In this document: positions 7,924 to 16,867 of the stretch, piece after piece
How the letters are laid out: each line of letters begins with the position of its first letter
How positions within the stretch are numbered: the stretch's first letter is position 1
Assembly: GCA_030266985.1 (NCBI GenBank)
Contig: JAJDJB010000003.1
Span: forward strand, 1-64,000
Length of the DNA: 64,000 bases
Source of the DNA: Synergistaceae bacterium OttesenSCG-928-D05
GTDB lineage: Bacteria; Synergistota; Synergistia; Synergistales; Synergistaceae
Direction of reading: 5' to 3'
Made by a program: the position numbers and the translations under genes
Notes under the pieces: generated by a model
What the model saw: the letters and a program-made list of their open reading frames with translations, nothing else
Databases searched by the model: none
Told to the model about the DNA's origin: nothing

Positions 7924-8385
7924 TTAGGATAAAGAATTCAAGTGGTCCTGAACAATGGCCTTAACTCGGTTGCCGTCCGCCTGTCCTGCGACTGCGGACA
8001 TTGCCTTGCCCATTACTTTGCCCATGTCCCGCACGCTCTGCGCGCCAACTTCTTTTGCGACGTTCGCAACGATTTCGCGCAACTGTACGTCGGAAAGCTG
8101 GGCCGGCAGATAGGCTTCTAAAATTTTTGCCTCGTCAAGCTCGTTCTGCGCTCTGTCTTCGGCTCCGCCGTTTTTGTACATTTCGGCCGCTTCGTTACGC
8201 TGCTTGATCAAGCGGCGCAGCAGTACCATGACTTCGTCGTCCGTAAGCGTGCTGTCCTTGCCTTTTTCGACCTGCATCATCTGCATAGATGCTTTTAGCA
8301 TACGCAGGACGGATAGCCGGACCTCTTCTTTATTCTTCATTGCTTTTACCAGGTCGTCCTGGATTTGCTGCATGAGTGTTGACAT
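7924..8385 (-). CDS. GatB/YqeY domain-containing protein
   Basis: The 153-residue protein is a free-standing YqeY domain: an N-terminal helical part (about 1-90) with the typical VRLSVLRMLKA stretch and EAYLPAQLSD, then the small C-terminal helical domain with DMGKVMGKAM. The domain also forms the tail of the GatB amidotransferase subunit, where it contacts tRNA. The free-standing form is widespread and its role is unsettled. It follows rpsU by 3 bp, a pairing conserved in many bacteria that suggests a translation-linked job. It ends at the terminator at 7871-7900. Confidence 0.93.
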   Translation of the reverse strand: MSTLMQQIQDDLVKAMKNKEEVRLSVLRMLKASMQMMQVEKGKDSTLTDDEVMVLLRRLIKQRNEAAEMYKNGGAEDRAQNELDEAKILEAYLPAQLSDVQLREIVANVAKEVGAQSVRDMGKVMGKAMSAVAGQADGNRVKAIVQDHLNSLS

Positions 8386-8388
8386 CGG

Positions 8389-8577
8389 TTAGGCGTCGCT
8401 CCTCCTACCTTTGTTTCGAGCCATTTCAGCCTTCTTGCGCTTTTTGATCTCGCTTGGTTTTTCGTAATGCTCGTGCTTCCTAGCCTCACGGAGCACGCCC
8501 ACCTTGCGAAGCTCGCGCTTGAAGCGTTTCAGCGCGTCTTCGATTGACTCATTTTCGCGTCTGGTTACGGTGGTCAT
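8389..8577 (-). CDS. rpsU: 30S ribosomal protein S21
   Basis: The 62-residue basic protein has the S21 pattern: [21 protein letters not shown] then a lysine/arginine-rich tail ([17 protein letters not shown]). S21 sits on the small-subunit platform and helps initiation. An AAAGGGGGGA site precedes the ATG. It is followed after 3 bp by yqeY and lies 107 bp after the end of mtaB, so it may have its own promoter or share the upstream operon. Confidence 0.97.
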   Translation of the reverse strand: MTTVTRRENESIEDALKRFKRELRKVGVLREARKHEHYEKPSEIKKRKKAEMARNKGRRSDA

Positions 8578-8684
8578 CTACATTCCCCCCTTTCTCATCC
8601 ACTTACAATGCACAATAAACCACGTGCAAGTGGGGGTAAACACTAGGCTATTGTAACCCACTATGAGAATCCCGACAAGTAAGA

Positions 8685-10026
8685 TTATAAAAATTCCGCA
8701 ATCTGGTCGCCGAAATTCATCTGGACGTCTATATCGTCCGTCAGAAGCATCTCGTTTTCGTATCTTACGGGCGTGATGGAGACTTCTGCGCCGACTTTCG
8801 CGGAAGGGGCGCTGCCCGCGACGCGGACAAAGTGCGGCGTTAATCCGCGCACGTTTTTTCCTTCCGTTTTTTCGACGAGAACGCTGACGGTTTCGCCGAT
8901 CCATGTTTCGCTGTAATTTTTATGCAGTTCCGACGCAAGCGACAGCGCTTGTCTGACGCGTTCCTGCGCGGTTTTTTGCGGGATCAGCAGCGCGGACTGT
9001 CTTGCGGCGTCCGTTCCTTCGCGCGGCGAGTAGGGAAAAACGTGCACTTTGCCGAATGAGATTTTTTTCAGGAAGTGCATGCTGTTTTCAAACGCGCGTT
9101 CGTCTTCGCCGGGAAACGCGACCATGAGGTCTGTGCTGATGTGCAGGCGTTCTCCCAGTTTTTCCCGCGCACGCGAGACAATTTCGGCAAACTCGTCCGC
9201 GGTATATCCCCTGCGCATGTTTTTCAGGACGCCGTCGTCTCCGCTTTGCAGCGGCAGGTGAAGGTGCGGACAGAAGGTCGGCGTTTCGGCAAGCGCGTCG
9301 AGCAGCGCGTCGTCCAGCGCAAAGGGTTCGATGGAGCCGAAGCGCAGGCGTTTCAGTCCCGGAATCGCGCCGACGCGGCGGACGAGCTCAGGTAATTTTT
9401 CGTAAAGGCCCAGGTGGATGCCTGTCAGTACGATTTCAGGACAGCCGGATGAGACGATTTTGCGCGCCTCTTCGAGCGATTCGTCGAGATCTCTCGATAC
9501 GGGTTTGCCGCGCACGTAGGGAACGATACAGTAGCTGCAGTAGTGGTTACAGCCGTCCTGCACCTTGAGGAACGCCCTTGTGTGAAGGCGCGGTTTGTCC
9601 AATGTGAGGCCGTCCCATGAGAAATCTTCTTGCAGGCCGGATGAAATGTCTGTGATGACCGGCTCTTTTTTTTTCGCTGAATTTTTCCGCCAGCAGCTGC
9701 GGGATTAGGAATTTTCGTCTGTTGCCGACGTAGATATCCGCTTCGAGCCGCTGTTTTTCCGCTTCGTCCATTTTCTGCACGTAGCATCCGCAGACGACGA
9801 TGACCGCGTTTGGATATTCCCTGCGCAGTTTTCTGATCTGCTTGCGGCATTTCCGGTCGGCAACCGCTGTGATCGTGCATGTAACAAAAACGACGATTTC
9901 AGGGTTCGATTCGGCGTATGTGGCGCCGGCGTTTTCCAGCAGAGAGGCGATCGCTTCTCCTTCATACTGGTTCGTACGACAGCCGTGCACGACGATTTGA
10001 AATGTTTTATTTTTTAACGGATACAA
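8685..10026 (-). pseudogene. mtaB: MtaB-type tRNA (N6-threonylcarbamoyladenosine) methylthiotransferase, interrupted by a frameshift
   Basis: Two overlapping frames together make one MiaB/MtaB-family radical SAM enzyme of about 446 residues. The first part (from about 10026) carries the N-terminal UPF0004 domain with HGCRTNQYE, TCTITAVADRK and CGCYVQK cysteines. The second carries the radical SAM cluster motif DGCNHYCSYC and a C-terminal TRAM-like domain. The break is at a run of nine A on the minus strand (9666-9674). Eight A would restore one frame. The upstream frame otherwise runs on out of register to 9547. Possible causes are a sequencing error, a real mutation or transcriptional slippage. 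The start is probably the TTG at 10026, behind AGGTGA. It follows rsmE by 14 bp. The family adds 2-methylthio to t6A37 of tRNA-Lys. Confidence 0.85.
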
Positions 10027-10040
10027 AAAATCACCTGTTT

Positions 10041-10757
10041 TTATTGATCTGCGCTTAGCATGAACCACGAGCAGGCCGCCGAGACGGCTGTGCTTGCGCG
10101 TAAAATGCGTTTCCCCAGGCTGACGGGTGCAAAGCCGCGGGAAAGCAGGAGGGATGATTCTTCCGGGTCCCAGTCCCCTTCGGGGCCGATCGCGATTGCG
10201 ACGCCGTCGCCAAACGCCGCCTCTTTTATGGGGCGTGCGTTTTCGGAGAGGAGCGCGGCAAAGCGGCTTTCCGGCAATGCGGCGATGTCGAGTTCGGAGA
10301 GCGGGACTGGGGTCGAAAGCAAGGGCGCGCGCGTTGCCCCGGCCTGTTTTGTCGCTTCGTCGAGTATCTTGCGCCATCTGCGCATTTTATCTTCGACCCG
10401 CCCTGCGCCGTATTGGGGGACGCACCGTTTGCACTGGAGCAAATGGATTTTGTACACGCCGATCTCCGCCGCGAGACGCAGCGAGAGATCGAACTGATCC
10501 GTTTTGAGCAGTGCGAGCAGGAGGTGTATTTCAGGACGCGGAAGCGGTTCTTGCAGGCGCGACAGTTCTTCCGCGCGCACGGTGTCGCCTTCGCAGATTA
10601 GGCGCAGCTGTATTTTTTGCCCGTCGAGCAGGCCTTCGACCAGAGAGCCGCTGTAGCAACGCCGTACTTTTATAAGGTGGCGCGCTTCTTGTTCATCGAT
10701 GGTCCAGATTCCGTCGTGGAAGGCGCTTTTTTCAAGCCGAAGCCTTGGCGACGACAC
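10041..10757 (-). CDS. rsmE: 16S rRNA (uracil1498-N3)-methyltransferase
   Basis: The 238-residue protein is RsmE: an N-terminal PUA-like part (DEQEARHLIKVRR near 22) and a C-terminal SPOUT methyltransferase domain with the knot motifs AIAIGPEGDWDPEE and LGKRILRASTAVSAA. It methylates U1498 of 16S rRNA using S-adenosylmethionine. Its start overlaps the end of prmA by 26 bp, a common pairing, and mtaB follows after 14 bp. The operon thus groups three translation-apparatus modification enzymes. Length is normal. Confidence 0.96.
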   Translation of the reverse strand: MSSPRLRLEKSAFHDGIWTIDEQEARHLIKVRRCYSGSLVEGLLDGQKIQLRLICEGDTVRAEELSRLQEPLPRPEIHLLLALLKTDQFDLSLRLAAEIGVYKIHLLQCKRCVPQYGAGRVEDKMRRWRKILDEATKQAGATRAPLLSTPVPLSELDIAALPESRFAALLSENARPIKEAAFGDGVAIAIGPEGDWDPEESSLLLSRGFAPVSLGKRILRASTAVSAACSWFMLSADQ

Positions 10758-11601
10758 CCCACCAATCTCCCTTCACATGTTCCTGCACTGGCTGCATCCC
10801 CGCCTCGGAGAGCGCTTTCAGGAAAATCGCTTTTTCCGTTTGCAGCATACCGGAGAAGATTGCGGCGCCGTCGGCGCGCAAAACGCCCGGAACGTCTTTT
10901 ATCATTGTTGAAAGCGGTTCCAGAAGGATGTTCGCCGTCAGAATATCCACTTTGTGGGTGAAGCCCGCAAGCAGGTCGCCGACCGCAAGGTCAATGCCGG
11001 ATTCGTCGAGCGCGTTCAGTTCAAAATTTTTCCTGACTTCTTCGATGACGGTCGGGTCTATGTCGCGCGCGTAAGCTTTGCGCGCTCCCATTTTGAGCGC
11101 TCCGATGGTGAGGATACCCGAGCCGGTGCCGATGTCCGCCGTCGTCGCTTCCTCTTTGATGTACTGCTCGAGCAGTTCGAGCGCGATCTGCGTGCTCTCG
11201 TGGTATCCGGTGCCGAACGCGCTTCCGGGGTTTATGTAGAGCGCGATGCGGTCGTCGGGCTCGTCGCCCTTATGCCACGGCGCGAGTACGACCAGTTTTT
11301 CCCCAACCGGCAGCGGCGGAAACGCTTCTTCGGAAACGACGTTCCACGGCTGGTTTTCAATCTTTCCGAAATCTTCGATCTCGATGGAGCTCCAGGGGAG
11401 CATAGCCTGCATCAGTGCGTTTTTCCAATGAGAGAGGTCTTCGCTGCTCCTATAGTAGGCGCGCAATTTTGCACCCTCGGGCAGGTCGCGGAATTCCGCT
11501 CCGATACTTCCCGTCATATCCGCCAGGGAATGCAGGACTTCCTCCTCTCCCGGACCTGCGGAGAGCGTAATGTACCACCAAAAGTTATCCATGTCCTGCA
11601 T
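10732..11601 (-). CDS. prmA: Ribosomal protein L11 methyltransferase
   Basis: The 289-residue protein has an N-terminal L11-binding domain and a class I methyltransferase domain with the PrmA motifs NPGSAFGTGYHEST, the SAM-binding DIGTGSGIL and ANILLEPL. It trimethylates lysines and the N-terminus of ribosomal protein L11. The 5' end is slightly uncertain: the ATG at 11601 has AAAGGGG eleven bases upstream, and a second ATG follows three codons later. It is the first gene of the prmA-rsmE-mtaB group. The livF terminator lies upstream. Confidence 0.95.
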   Translation of the reverse strand: MQDMDNFWWYITLSAGPGEEEVLHSLADMTGSIGAEFRDLPEGAKLRAYYRSSEDLSHWKNALMQAMLPWSSIEIEDFGKIENQPWNVVSEEAFPPLPVGEKLVVLAPWHKGDEPDDRIALYINPGSAFGTGYHESTQIALELLEQYIKEEATTADIGTGSGILTIGALKMGARKAYARDIDPTVIEEVRKNFELNALDESGIDLAVGDLLAGFTHKVDILTANILLEPLSTMIKDVPGVLRADGAAIFSGMLQTEKAIFLKALSEAGMQPVQEHVKGDWWGVVAKASA

Positions 11602-11689
11602 AAAAATCCAGCCCCTTTCTAATGAGCTTTGGTCGTTCTATTTTAGCGCAAATATTAATTCCTGCGAAGTGGCCGCACTTTGCGACAAA

Positions 11690-11728
11690 AAAACGACCCT
11701 TCGTTCGAAAACGAAGGGTCGTTTTTTT
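11690..11728. terminator. Strong bidirectional terminator at the end of livHMGF
   Basis: A 16-bp stem (AACGACCCTTCGTT with its complement, extended by A/T pairs) around a CGAA loop ends in seven T on the plus strand and six T on the minus strand. It lies just past the livF stop codon and insulates the prmA operon. Confidence 0.95.
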
Positions 11729-11743
11729 AGATTGCGTTCGTAA

Positions 11744-12475
11744 TTATTTTTTGCCGCCAAGGTACGCTTCGACGATGACCGGATCGTTCAGGAGGTCTTT
11801 GGACGCGCCTTCCATCGTGATAGCGCCGGTCTGGATGACATAGGCCCGGTGCGAGAGCATCAGCGCTTTTTTCGCGTTCTGCTCCACGATCAGGATCGTC
11901 ATGCCGAGCTGATGGTTGACTTCGGTCAGCTCTTTAAAAATTTCGTTGATGATGATCGGCGCAAGCCCGAGCGAAGGTTCGTCGAGCAGGAGGACGCGGG
12001 GCTTCGCCATGAGCGCCCTGCCGATTGCAAGCATCTGCTGCTCGCCGCCCGACAGCGTTCCCGCATACTGCGCTTTTCGCTCTTCGAGACGCGGGAAAAG
12101 GCGGAACACTTTCTGCATCTGTTCCTCCACGTCGCTCTGTTTTTTGAGCGGGAAGGCGCCGATTTCCAGATTTTCCAGAACCGTGAGCGGGGCAAAAACT
12201 TTACGGCCTTCCGGTGAAAGGCTGATGCCCGCCGATACGACCTGGAAGCTTTTCGCCGGCAGCGGCGTGCCGTCCAGCGTGATCTCACCCTCCGCTCTGG
12301 GAACGCTTCCCATGATCGCGTTCATCAACGTGGATTTCCCCGCACCGTTCGCGCCGATAACCGCAACGATCTCCCCCGCATAGACGTCGAGGTTCGCATT
12401 TTTCAGTGCGTTGATCGCGCCGTAGTTAACGGAGACATTTTTTACGGAGAGCAGAGGTTTTTTAATTTCACTCAT
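11744..12475 (-). CDS. livF: Branched-chain amino acid ABC transporter, ATP-binding protein LivF
   Basis: The 243-residue ATPase is of the LivF type: Walker A GANGAGKST (near 38-46), signature LSGGEQQMLAIGRALM, Walker B LLLDEPSLGL and the LivF-typical IVEQNAKKAL. With LivG it powers uptake of leucine, isoleucine and valine through LivH/LivM. It is last in the livHMGF operon, three bases after livG, with a GGAGGAG site before its ATG, and is followed by a strong terminator. The matching binding-protein gene livK lies on the other strand at 16.9 kb. Confidence 0.96.
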   Translation of the reverse strand: MSEIKKPLLSVKNVSVNYGAINALKNANLDVYAGEIVAVIGANGAGKSTLMNAIMGSVPRAEGEITLDGTPLPAKSFQVVSAGISLSPEGRKVFAPLTVLENLEIGAFPLKKQSDVEEQMQKVFRLFPRLEERKAQYAGTLSGGEQQMLAIGRALMAKPRVLLLDEPSLGLAPIIINEIFKELTEVNHQLGMTILIVEQNAKKALMLSHRAYVIQTGAITMEGASKDLLNDPVIVEAYLGGKK

Positions 12476-12478
12476 AAT

Positions 12479-13246
12479 CTACTCCTCCTCTCCAAGGTAT
12501 GCCTTGAGGACTTCCGGATGGTTCTGGATTTCTTCGGGAGAACCTTCCGCGATTTTTGCGCCGAAGTTCATGCAGACGATATGCGGACAGATTTCCATGA
12601 CCATGTCCATATGGTGCTCGATCAGCAGAATGGTGAGATTGAAATCTCTGTGAATATCCTTTATCAGGTGATTGAGCTGGTCCACTTCTTCCGCGTTCAT
12701 ACCTGCGGCGGGCTCGTCCAGCAAAAGCAGGTCGGGTTTCAAAGAAATCGCGCGCGCGATCTCAAGTCGGCGCTGCAGGCCGTACGGAAGCGTTCCAGCC
12801 GCCTGGTTCGCCCTGTCCGCCAAACCGACGCGTTCCAAAAGCGTCATGCTTTCGTCGCGCGTTATTTTTTCGTGCGAACGCCATCTTCCTGTATGGCTCA
12901 AAGCTTCGAGGAAGCTGTATTTATGGTGCTGCTGCGCCGCGGTCATAACGTTTTCGATCACGGACGAAGCGGCGAAGAGGCGAAGGTTCTGGAACGTGCG
13001 CGCAATGCCGAGCGAAATGACTTCGTAGGTCCGCAGCTTATTGATATTTTGTCCGCGGTACTCTATATCGCCCGACGTAACGTCGTACACGCCCGTAACG
13101 AGGTTGAAGATCGTCGTCTTGCCGGCGCCGTTCGGGCCGATCAGACCGGCGAGCTCGCCTTGTTTGATTGCGAAAGACATATCCCTGACGGCCTGGATGC
13201 CGCCGAAGGATTTACTAACTCCCTTGAGTTCAAGAATCGTCGTCAT
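12479..13246 (-). CDS. livG: Branched-chain amino acid ABC transporter, ATP-binding protein LivG
   Basis: The 255-residue ATPase is of the LivG type: Walker A GPNGAGKTT (near 37-45), a long insert with the family stretch GIARTFQNLRLF, a signature region LPYGLQRRLEIARA (LPYG replaces the usual LSGG, as is normal for LivG), Walker B LLLDEPAAGM and an IEHHMDMVM H-loop. It forms a heterodimer with LivF on the inner face of the membrane. It starts two bases after the livM stop codon with a GAGGAGG site. Confidence 0.96.
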   Translation of the reverse strand: MTTILELKGVSKSFGGIQAVRDMSFAIKQGELAGLIGPNGAGKTTIFNLVTGVYDVTSGDIEYRGQNINKLRTYEVISLGIARTFQNLRLFAASSVIENVMTAAQQHHKYSFLEALSHTGRWRSHEKITRDESMTLLERVGLADRANQAAGTLPYGLQRRLEIARAISLKPDLLLLDEPAAGMNAEEVDQLNHLIKDIHRDFNLTILLIEHHMDMVMEICPHIVCMNFGAKIAEGSPEEIQNHPEVLKAYLGEEE

Positions 13247-13248
13247 GG

Positions 13249-14127
13249 TTATGCCGCCTCCTCTGCCGTAATTTTTTTCTTACGCCGAAAGAGGCTCTTT
13301 ATGAAGCTCGGCGTGAGCTCGTTGGTGCCGAGCAGGCCTTCGGGACGGAAAACCATGACCAGAACGAGCACGAGACCGTAGATGAGCATCCTGTACTGGG
13401 AGATGGGGCGGAAAACTTCTGTAACGAGCGTTAGGATTGTCGTACCGAGCAGGCATCCGCTCATCGATCCGAGGCCGCCGAAGACGACGATCGAGACAAG
13501 TTCCGTCGATTTTGCCATGTCAAACATGATCGGCTGGATGAAGGACATGAATCCTGCGAGCAGCGCGCCGGAAATTCCGCAGTAGAAGCCGGAGATCGCA
13601 AGGCTCAGTACGCGATAGCGCGCCGTATTGAAGCCGAGCAGCGAAGCAGCCACGTAGTCGTCGCGGCAGGCTTTGAACGCGCGTCCGAAGTTGCTGTTTA
13701 CAAGGAAGAACATTCCAATCGCCATCACGATGAGGAAACCGATCGCGACGGGCAGCGACGTGAAGTTGTCTATCCCGGGATAGCCTCTTGCGCCGCGTGT
13801 GACGCTGTTCCAGTTTTCGATGATGAGCCGGATCGCCTCGCCGAGTCCGAGCGACGCGATCGTATAGTAGTCGCCGACCAGTTTCAGCGTGGGAAGACCG
13901 ATCAGATAGGCAATGATCATGGCGAGAAGTCCCCCCGCCAGAATCGCAGGCAGCCAATGAATGCCGTACTGTATCGTCATGATTGCCGCGGTGTACGCGC
14001 CGATTGCCATGTAGCCCGCGTGTCCAAGAGTGAAAATCCCCGTAAATCCCGTGAAGAGGGAAACGCCCATCGCCGCGATACAGTTAATCGCGAGCAGCGT
14101 TATGATTCCAATTGCATAGCCTCCCAT
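13249..14127 (-). CDS. livM: Branched-chain amino acid ABC transporter, permease LivM
   Basis: The 292-residue polytopic membrane protein begins with LLAINCIAAMGVSLFTGFTG and carries HAGYMAIGAYTAA, the LivM family entry motif. The cytoplasmic coupling region (GRAFKACRDDYVAASLLG) and C-terminal helices (VVFGGLGSMSGCLLG) follow. It pairs with LivH to form the translocation channel for branched-chain amino acids. It is eight bases downstream of livH. The shorter C-terminal tail compared with the E. coli protein is normal for this subgroup. Confidence 0.95.
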   Translation of the reverse strand: MGGYAIGIITLLAINCIAAMGVSLFTGFTGIFTLGHAGYMAIGAYTAAIMTIQYGIHWLPAILAGGLLAMIIAYLIGLPTLKLVGDYYTIASLGLGEAIRLIIENWNSVTRGARGYPGIDNFTSLPVAIGFLIVMAIGMFFLVNSNFGRAFKACRDDYVAASLLGFNTARYRVLSLAISGFYCGISGALLAGFMSFIQPIMFDMAKSTELVSIVVFGGLGSMSGCLLGTTILTLVTEVFRPISQYRMLIYGLVLVLVMVFRPEGLLGTNELTPSFIKSLFRRKKKITAEEAA

Positions 14128-14135
14128 ACCGGCAC

Positions 14136-15020
14136 CTACACTTTCTCGCCGACGGACTTACCGAACAGTCCGGTCGGGCGCACGATAAGCGTGATGATCA
14201 GAAGGCCGAAGACGATCAGGTCACGGAACTGGCTGGAGATGAATCCCGCCGCAAGCATTTCCGCAAGGCCGAGGATCAGGCTTCCCACAACCGCGCCGGG
14301 CAGCGAACCCAGCCCGCCGATGACCGCCGCGACAAACGCCTTTGTCGTGATCATCGCGCCAAGCTGCGGATAAAGCGTGTAACGCACCGAGAGGAATATT
14401 CCGCCGACCGCCGCAAGGAGACCTGCGACAAAGAATACGATGGAAATCAATCTATTGACGTTGACGCCCATTAGGCCCGCAGTTTTTAAGTTATATGCGG
14501 CAGCGCGAATCGCAAGGCCCCATTTTGTTTTCGAAAGGAACAACTGGAGTGCAACTAGAAAAACGACCGCTGTAACAAGCGAAAGCAGGTCGAAAGCGCT
14601 TGTCGTTGCAATACCGAAAAAGTCGACCGGCTGTGTGGGAATAACGGGAGGAAGCGCCCTGAAACGGCCGCCGATCGTGACGACGAAAATATTTTCTATC
14701 ACGATACTCATACCCATTGAAGCGATCAGCATATAGAGCGTAACGGGGGTGCGTTCACGAATCGGTTTATATGCCAGCCTTTCCACAACCACCGCAGAAA
14801 CCCCTGCCCCAATCAGAGCCGCAAAAGCTGCGATCCAGATACTGGACCCCATATTGCGAAGCATAAAGTAACAAATATAGCCCCCAATGACGAGAAACCC
14901 GCCGTGCGCGAAATTCGAAAAAAGCAAAATGGAGTATACGAGAGAGTAACCAACCGCAATGAGGGCGTATACCGAGCCCAAAGACAGGCCGTTGATGACC
15001 TGCTGCATTAAAGTATCCAC
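14136..15020 (-). CDS. livH: Branched-chain amino acid ABC transporter, permease LivH
   Basis: The 294-residue polytopic protein has the LivH opening NGLSLGSVYALIAVGYSLVYS, then FAHGGFLVIGGY, a coupling helix region (GLAIRAAAYNLKTAGLMGVN) and AAVIGGLGSLPGAVVG. It is the first gene of livHMGF. The GTG at 15020 was chosen because AGAGGTG lies six bases upstream. An ATG four codons later is the alternative. The leader upstream is long (see 15021-15559) and holds two possible tiny ORFs. Confidence 0.94.
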   Translation of the reverse strand: MDTLMQQVINGLSLGSVYALIAVGYSLVYSILLFSNFAHGGFLVIGGYICYFMLRNMGSSIWIAAFAALIGAGVSAVVVERLAYKPIRERTPVTLYMLIASMGMSIVIENIFVVTIGGRFRALPPVIPTQPVDFFGIATTSAFDLLSLVTAVVFLVALQLFLSKTKWGLAIRAAAYNLKTAGLMGVNVNRLISIVFFVAGLLAAVGGIFLSVRYTLYPQLGAMITTKAFVAAVIGGLGSLPGAVVGSLILGLAEMLAAGFISSQFRDLIVFGLLIITLIVRPTGLFGKSVGEKV

Positions 15021-15559
15021 AAAGAAACACCTCTACCTTCCCAAGCCGAACGGCAAAAAAGTGCGAAACTGGCCCAAGGGGACGAATCCTCCGAACCGAA
15101 TATTTGTTACAGGGAGCACCTCCAAAATGATCGTATCGCTGGTACGCAGTATGGTTTGAACATTATTTTTGCGGACTGCACCTCACCTCCGTAATCTGTT
15201 TAACGAGTTTACCAATTAAATTTTATTTAATAAAAGGCCTTTTGAACGGACTTTGCACAAGTATATCATAAATACCATCGGCAGGTTCATATTGATTATA
15301 GTGCAAAACACCCAGTTGCAAAGCGTACAAGGTTATTTCTGCGCGGGCTCCTGTGCAAGGCCCACCTTACTTTTCGCAAGATAAGTTTCGTCGCGCAGAC
15401 ATGCCTCGTAAATTTTAAGCCCGCATGCAGGCTTTTTCAGAGAAAGGTGCGCGGGGTATTTTTCAGATTGTAGTAAAATTTCAGGCAGGGATAAAACGTA
15501 ATGGGCGTACGGCGGAGCAATACTTTTCCGCGGCAGGAAGGGACAGGAGGGCAATAAAA
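15021..15559. other. Divergent intergenic region between livH and the M20 peptidase gene
   Basis: No full gene is visible. On the minus strand, near 15030-15180, two very short frames with Shine-Dalgarno-like sites precede livH (24 and 14 codons). They may be leader peptides or chance. TATAAT on the minus strand near 15296-15301 could be the liv -10 box. The 15190-15300 stretch is AT-rich. The M20 frame is open upstream of its chosen start, from 15425, but without a good ribosome site. Confidence 0.4.
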
Positions 15560-16747
15560 ATGAATCAAACGGCTATGACCGATCCACAGAAACGGGCGCT
15601 CGAACATTTGGAAAACCTGATACGCATACCGTCAGCGTCCGGCAACGAAAACGCGCTTGCGGACTACTGTTTCGACGCGCTCGAAAAGACGGATTTTACG
15701 CCGCGCAGGATCGAGACGGGGGACGGAAGATACACGGTGTATGCGGAGATGCAGGGCGCAAAAAAAGGTAAAACCCTGATGTTCGCCGGGCATATCGACA
15801 CCGTGCCCGTTGTGGAAGGCTGGGAGACCGACCCGTTCGAACCCGTCCGCAAAGAAGTAAAAAATGAATCCGGCGTGATGGAAGAACGGCTGTACGGACT
15901 GGGAGCAAATGACATGAAACCCGGCGTGGCGCTCATGCTGACGCTTGCGGAAGCGCTAACGGGCCAGTCGGAAAAATTCTCCGGCGTCATTTCAATGGCG
16001 TTCCTTCCGGACGAAGAAGCCTATTCCGTCGGCGCAAGAGCCCTGATAAAAAGCGGCGTCAAAGCGGATTTCTGCATCATGGCTGAACCGACCTACAAAT
16101 ATATATATATCGGCGGGCCGGGCAAAATGCTTTTTTCCGCGCGTACGCACGGCAAGGCTGCGCACGGCGCGCGGCCGCAGGAAGGGATCAACGCGATCGT
16201 CGAAATGGGGAGTTTCCTCGCTTCCCTTGAAAATATTCCCGTTCAAAACGACCCGGAGATGGGAAAGCAATCTTTCGTGCCGTTCCGCGTCAAGGGCGGG
16301 CCGGATCATTACTCCCTTTCGATTCCGGAAGAATGCGAATGCGTCGTCAGCAAGCAGCTCGTACCGGGAGAACACCGGGAAAGCATATTCCAGGCGCTCG
16401 AACGACATGTAAGCGCTCTTGGGCTGCGCGGCAGCATGACGTTCGAAATCGGACAGCCCTACTATCTTCCTTACCGCGAAGACGAACATTCTCCCGCGTT
16501 CAAACTTTTTGAGACCGTTTACCGGCAAAGGCTCGGGCGGACGCCGCCGTACAAAATCGGCTCCAGCGTGAGCGACGCAAACTGTTTGTCGGCGGAGGCG
16601 GGAATCCCCGTTCTCACGTTCGGCGCGGACGGTTACGGAAGTCACCAGAAAAACGAGTATATGAAGATCGAATCGCTCTCTTACGTCTTCGACATTTACA
16701 TGCGTTTCACTTTCGAATTTCTGGGGGATTTCTCCGCGCAGGCTTAA
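15560..16747 (+). CDS. M20-family metallopeptidase (ArgE/DapE/ACY1-like deacylase)
   Basis: The 395-residue cytosolic enzyme has the M20 dinuclear-metal pattern: GHIDTVP, the bridging-Asp region GLGANDMKPG, the catalytic/metal DEEAY segment, the dimerisation-lid stretch HGKAAHGARPQEG and a C-terminal GSHQKNEYM histidine. The family hydrolyses N-acyl amino acids or small peptides. Whether this is a succinyl-diaminopimelate desuccinylase, an acetylornithine deacetylase or a peptidase cannot be decided. The ATG at 15560 follows AGGAGGG. It lies between the divergent livHMGF operon and livK, so a role in processing or salvage of amino acids is plausible but inferred. Confidence 0.9.
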   Translation: MNQTAMTDPQKRALEHLENLIRIPSASGNENALADYCFDALEKTDFTPRRIETGDGRYTVYAEMQGAKKGKTLMFAGHIDTVPVVEGWETDPFEPVRKEVKNESGVMEERLYGLGANDMKPGVALMLTLAEALTGQSEKFSGVISMAFLPDEEAYSVGARALIKSGVKADFCIMAEPTYKYIYIGGPGKMLFSARTHGKAAHGARPQEGINAIVEMGSFLASLENIPVQNDPEMGKQSFVPFRVKGGPDHYSLSIPEECECVVSKQLVPGEHRESIFQALERHVSALGLRGSMTFEIGQPYYLPYREDEHSPAFKLFETVYRQRLGRTPPYKIGSSVSDANCLSAEAGIPVLTFGADGYGSHQKNEYMKIESLSYVFDIYMRFTFEFLGDFSAQA

Positions 16748-16799
16748 TAAAGCAGGATTATAACGCGATTTGGCTTTAGCACGCTTGCATATTGTCTCG

Positions 16800-16828
16800 T
16801 TGACACGCTTTTTAGTTTGTGATAGCAT
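16800..16828 (+). promoter_or_regulatory. Sigma-70-type promoter of livK
   Basis: A perfect TTGACA (16800-16805), a 17-bp spacer and TAGCAT (16823-16828) lie 39 bp before the livK start. Confidence 0.75.
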
Positions 16829-16867
16829 GTGCGAACCAAAATTTTTTATCATGGGGAGGTTTCTGCT

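Noticed and set aside
9425-9880. Third-frame ORF across the mtaB break
   Set aside because: It carries no domain of its own. It is the unused frame around the A9 run and only helps to locate the frameshift.
16098-16113. Short TA dinucleotide run (TATATATAT)
   Set aside because: It lies inside the M20 coding sequence, encodes ordinary residues and is too short to be a meaningful repeat.
15992-16852. 286-codon minus-strand frame opposite the M20 peptidase
   Set aside because: It overlaps a gene with all M20 motifs. The translation has no recognisable domain, and it would run into the livK promoter.
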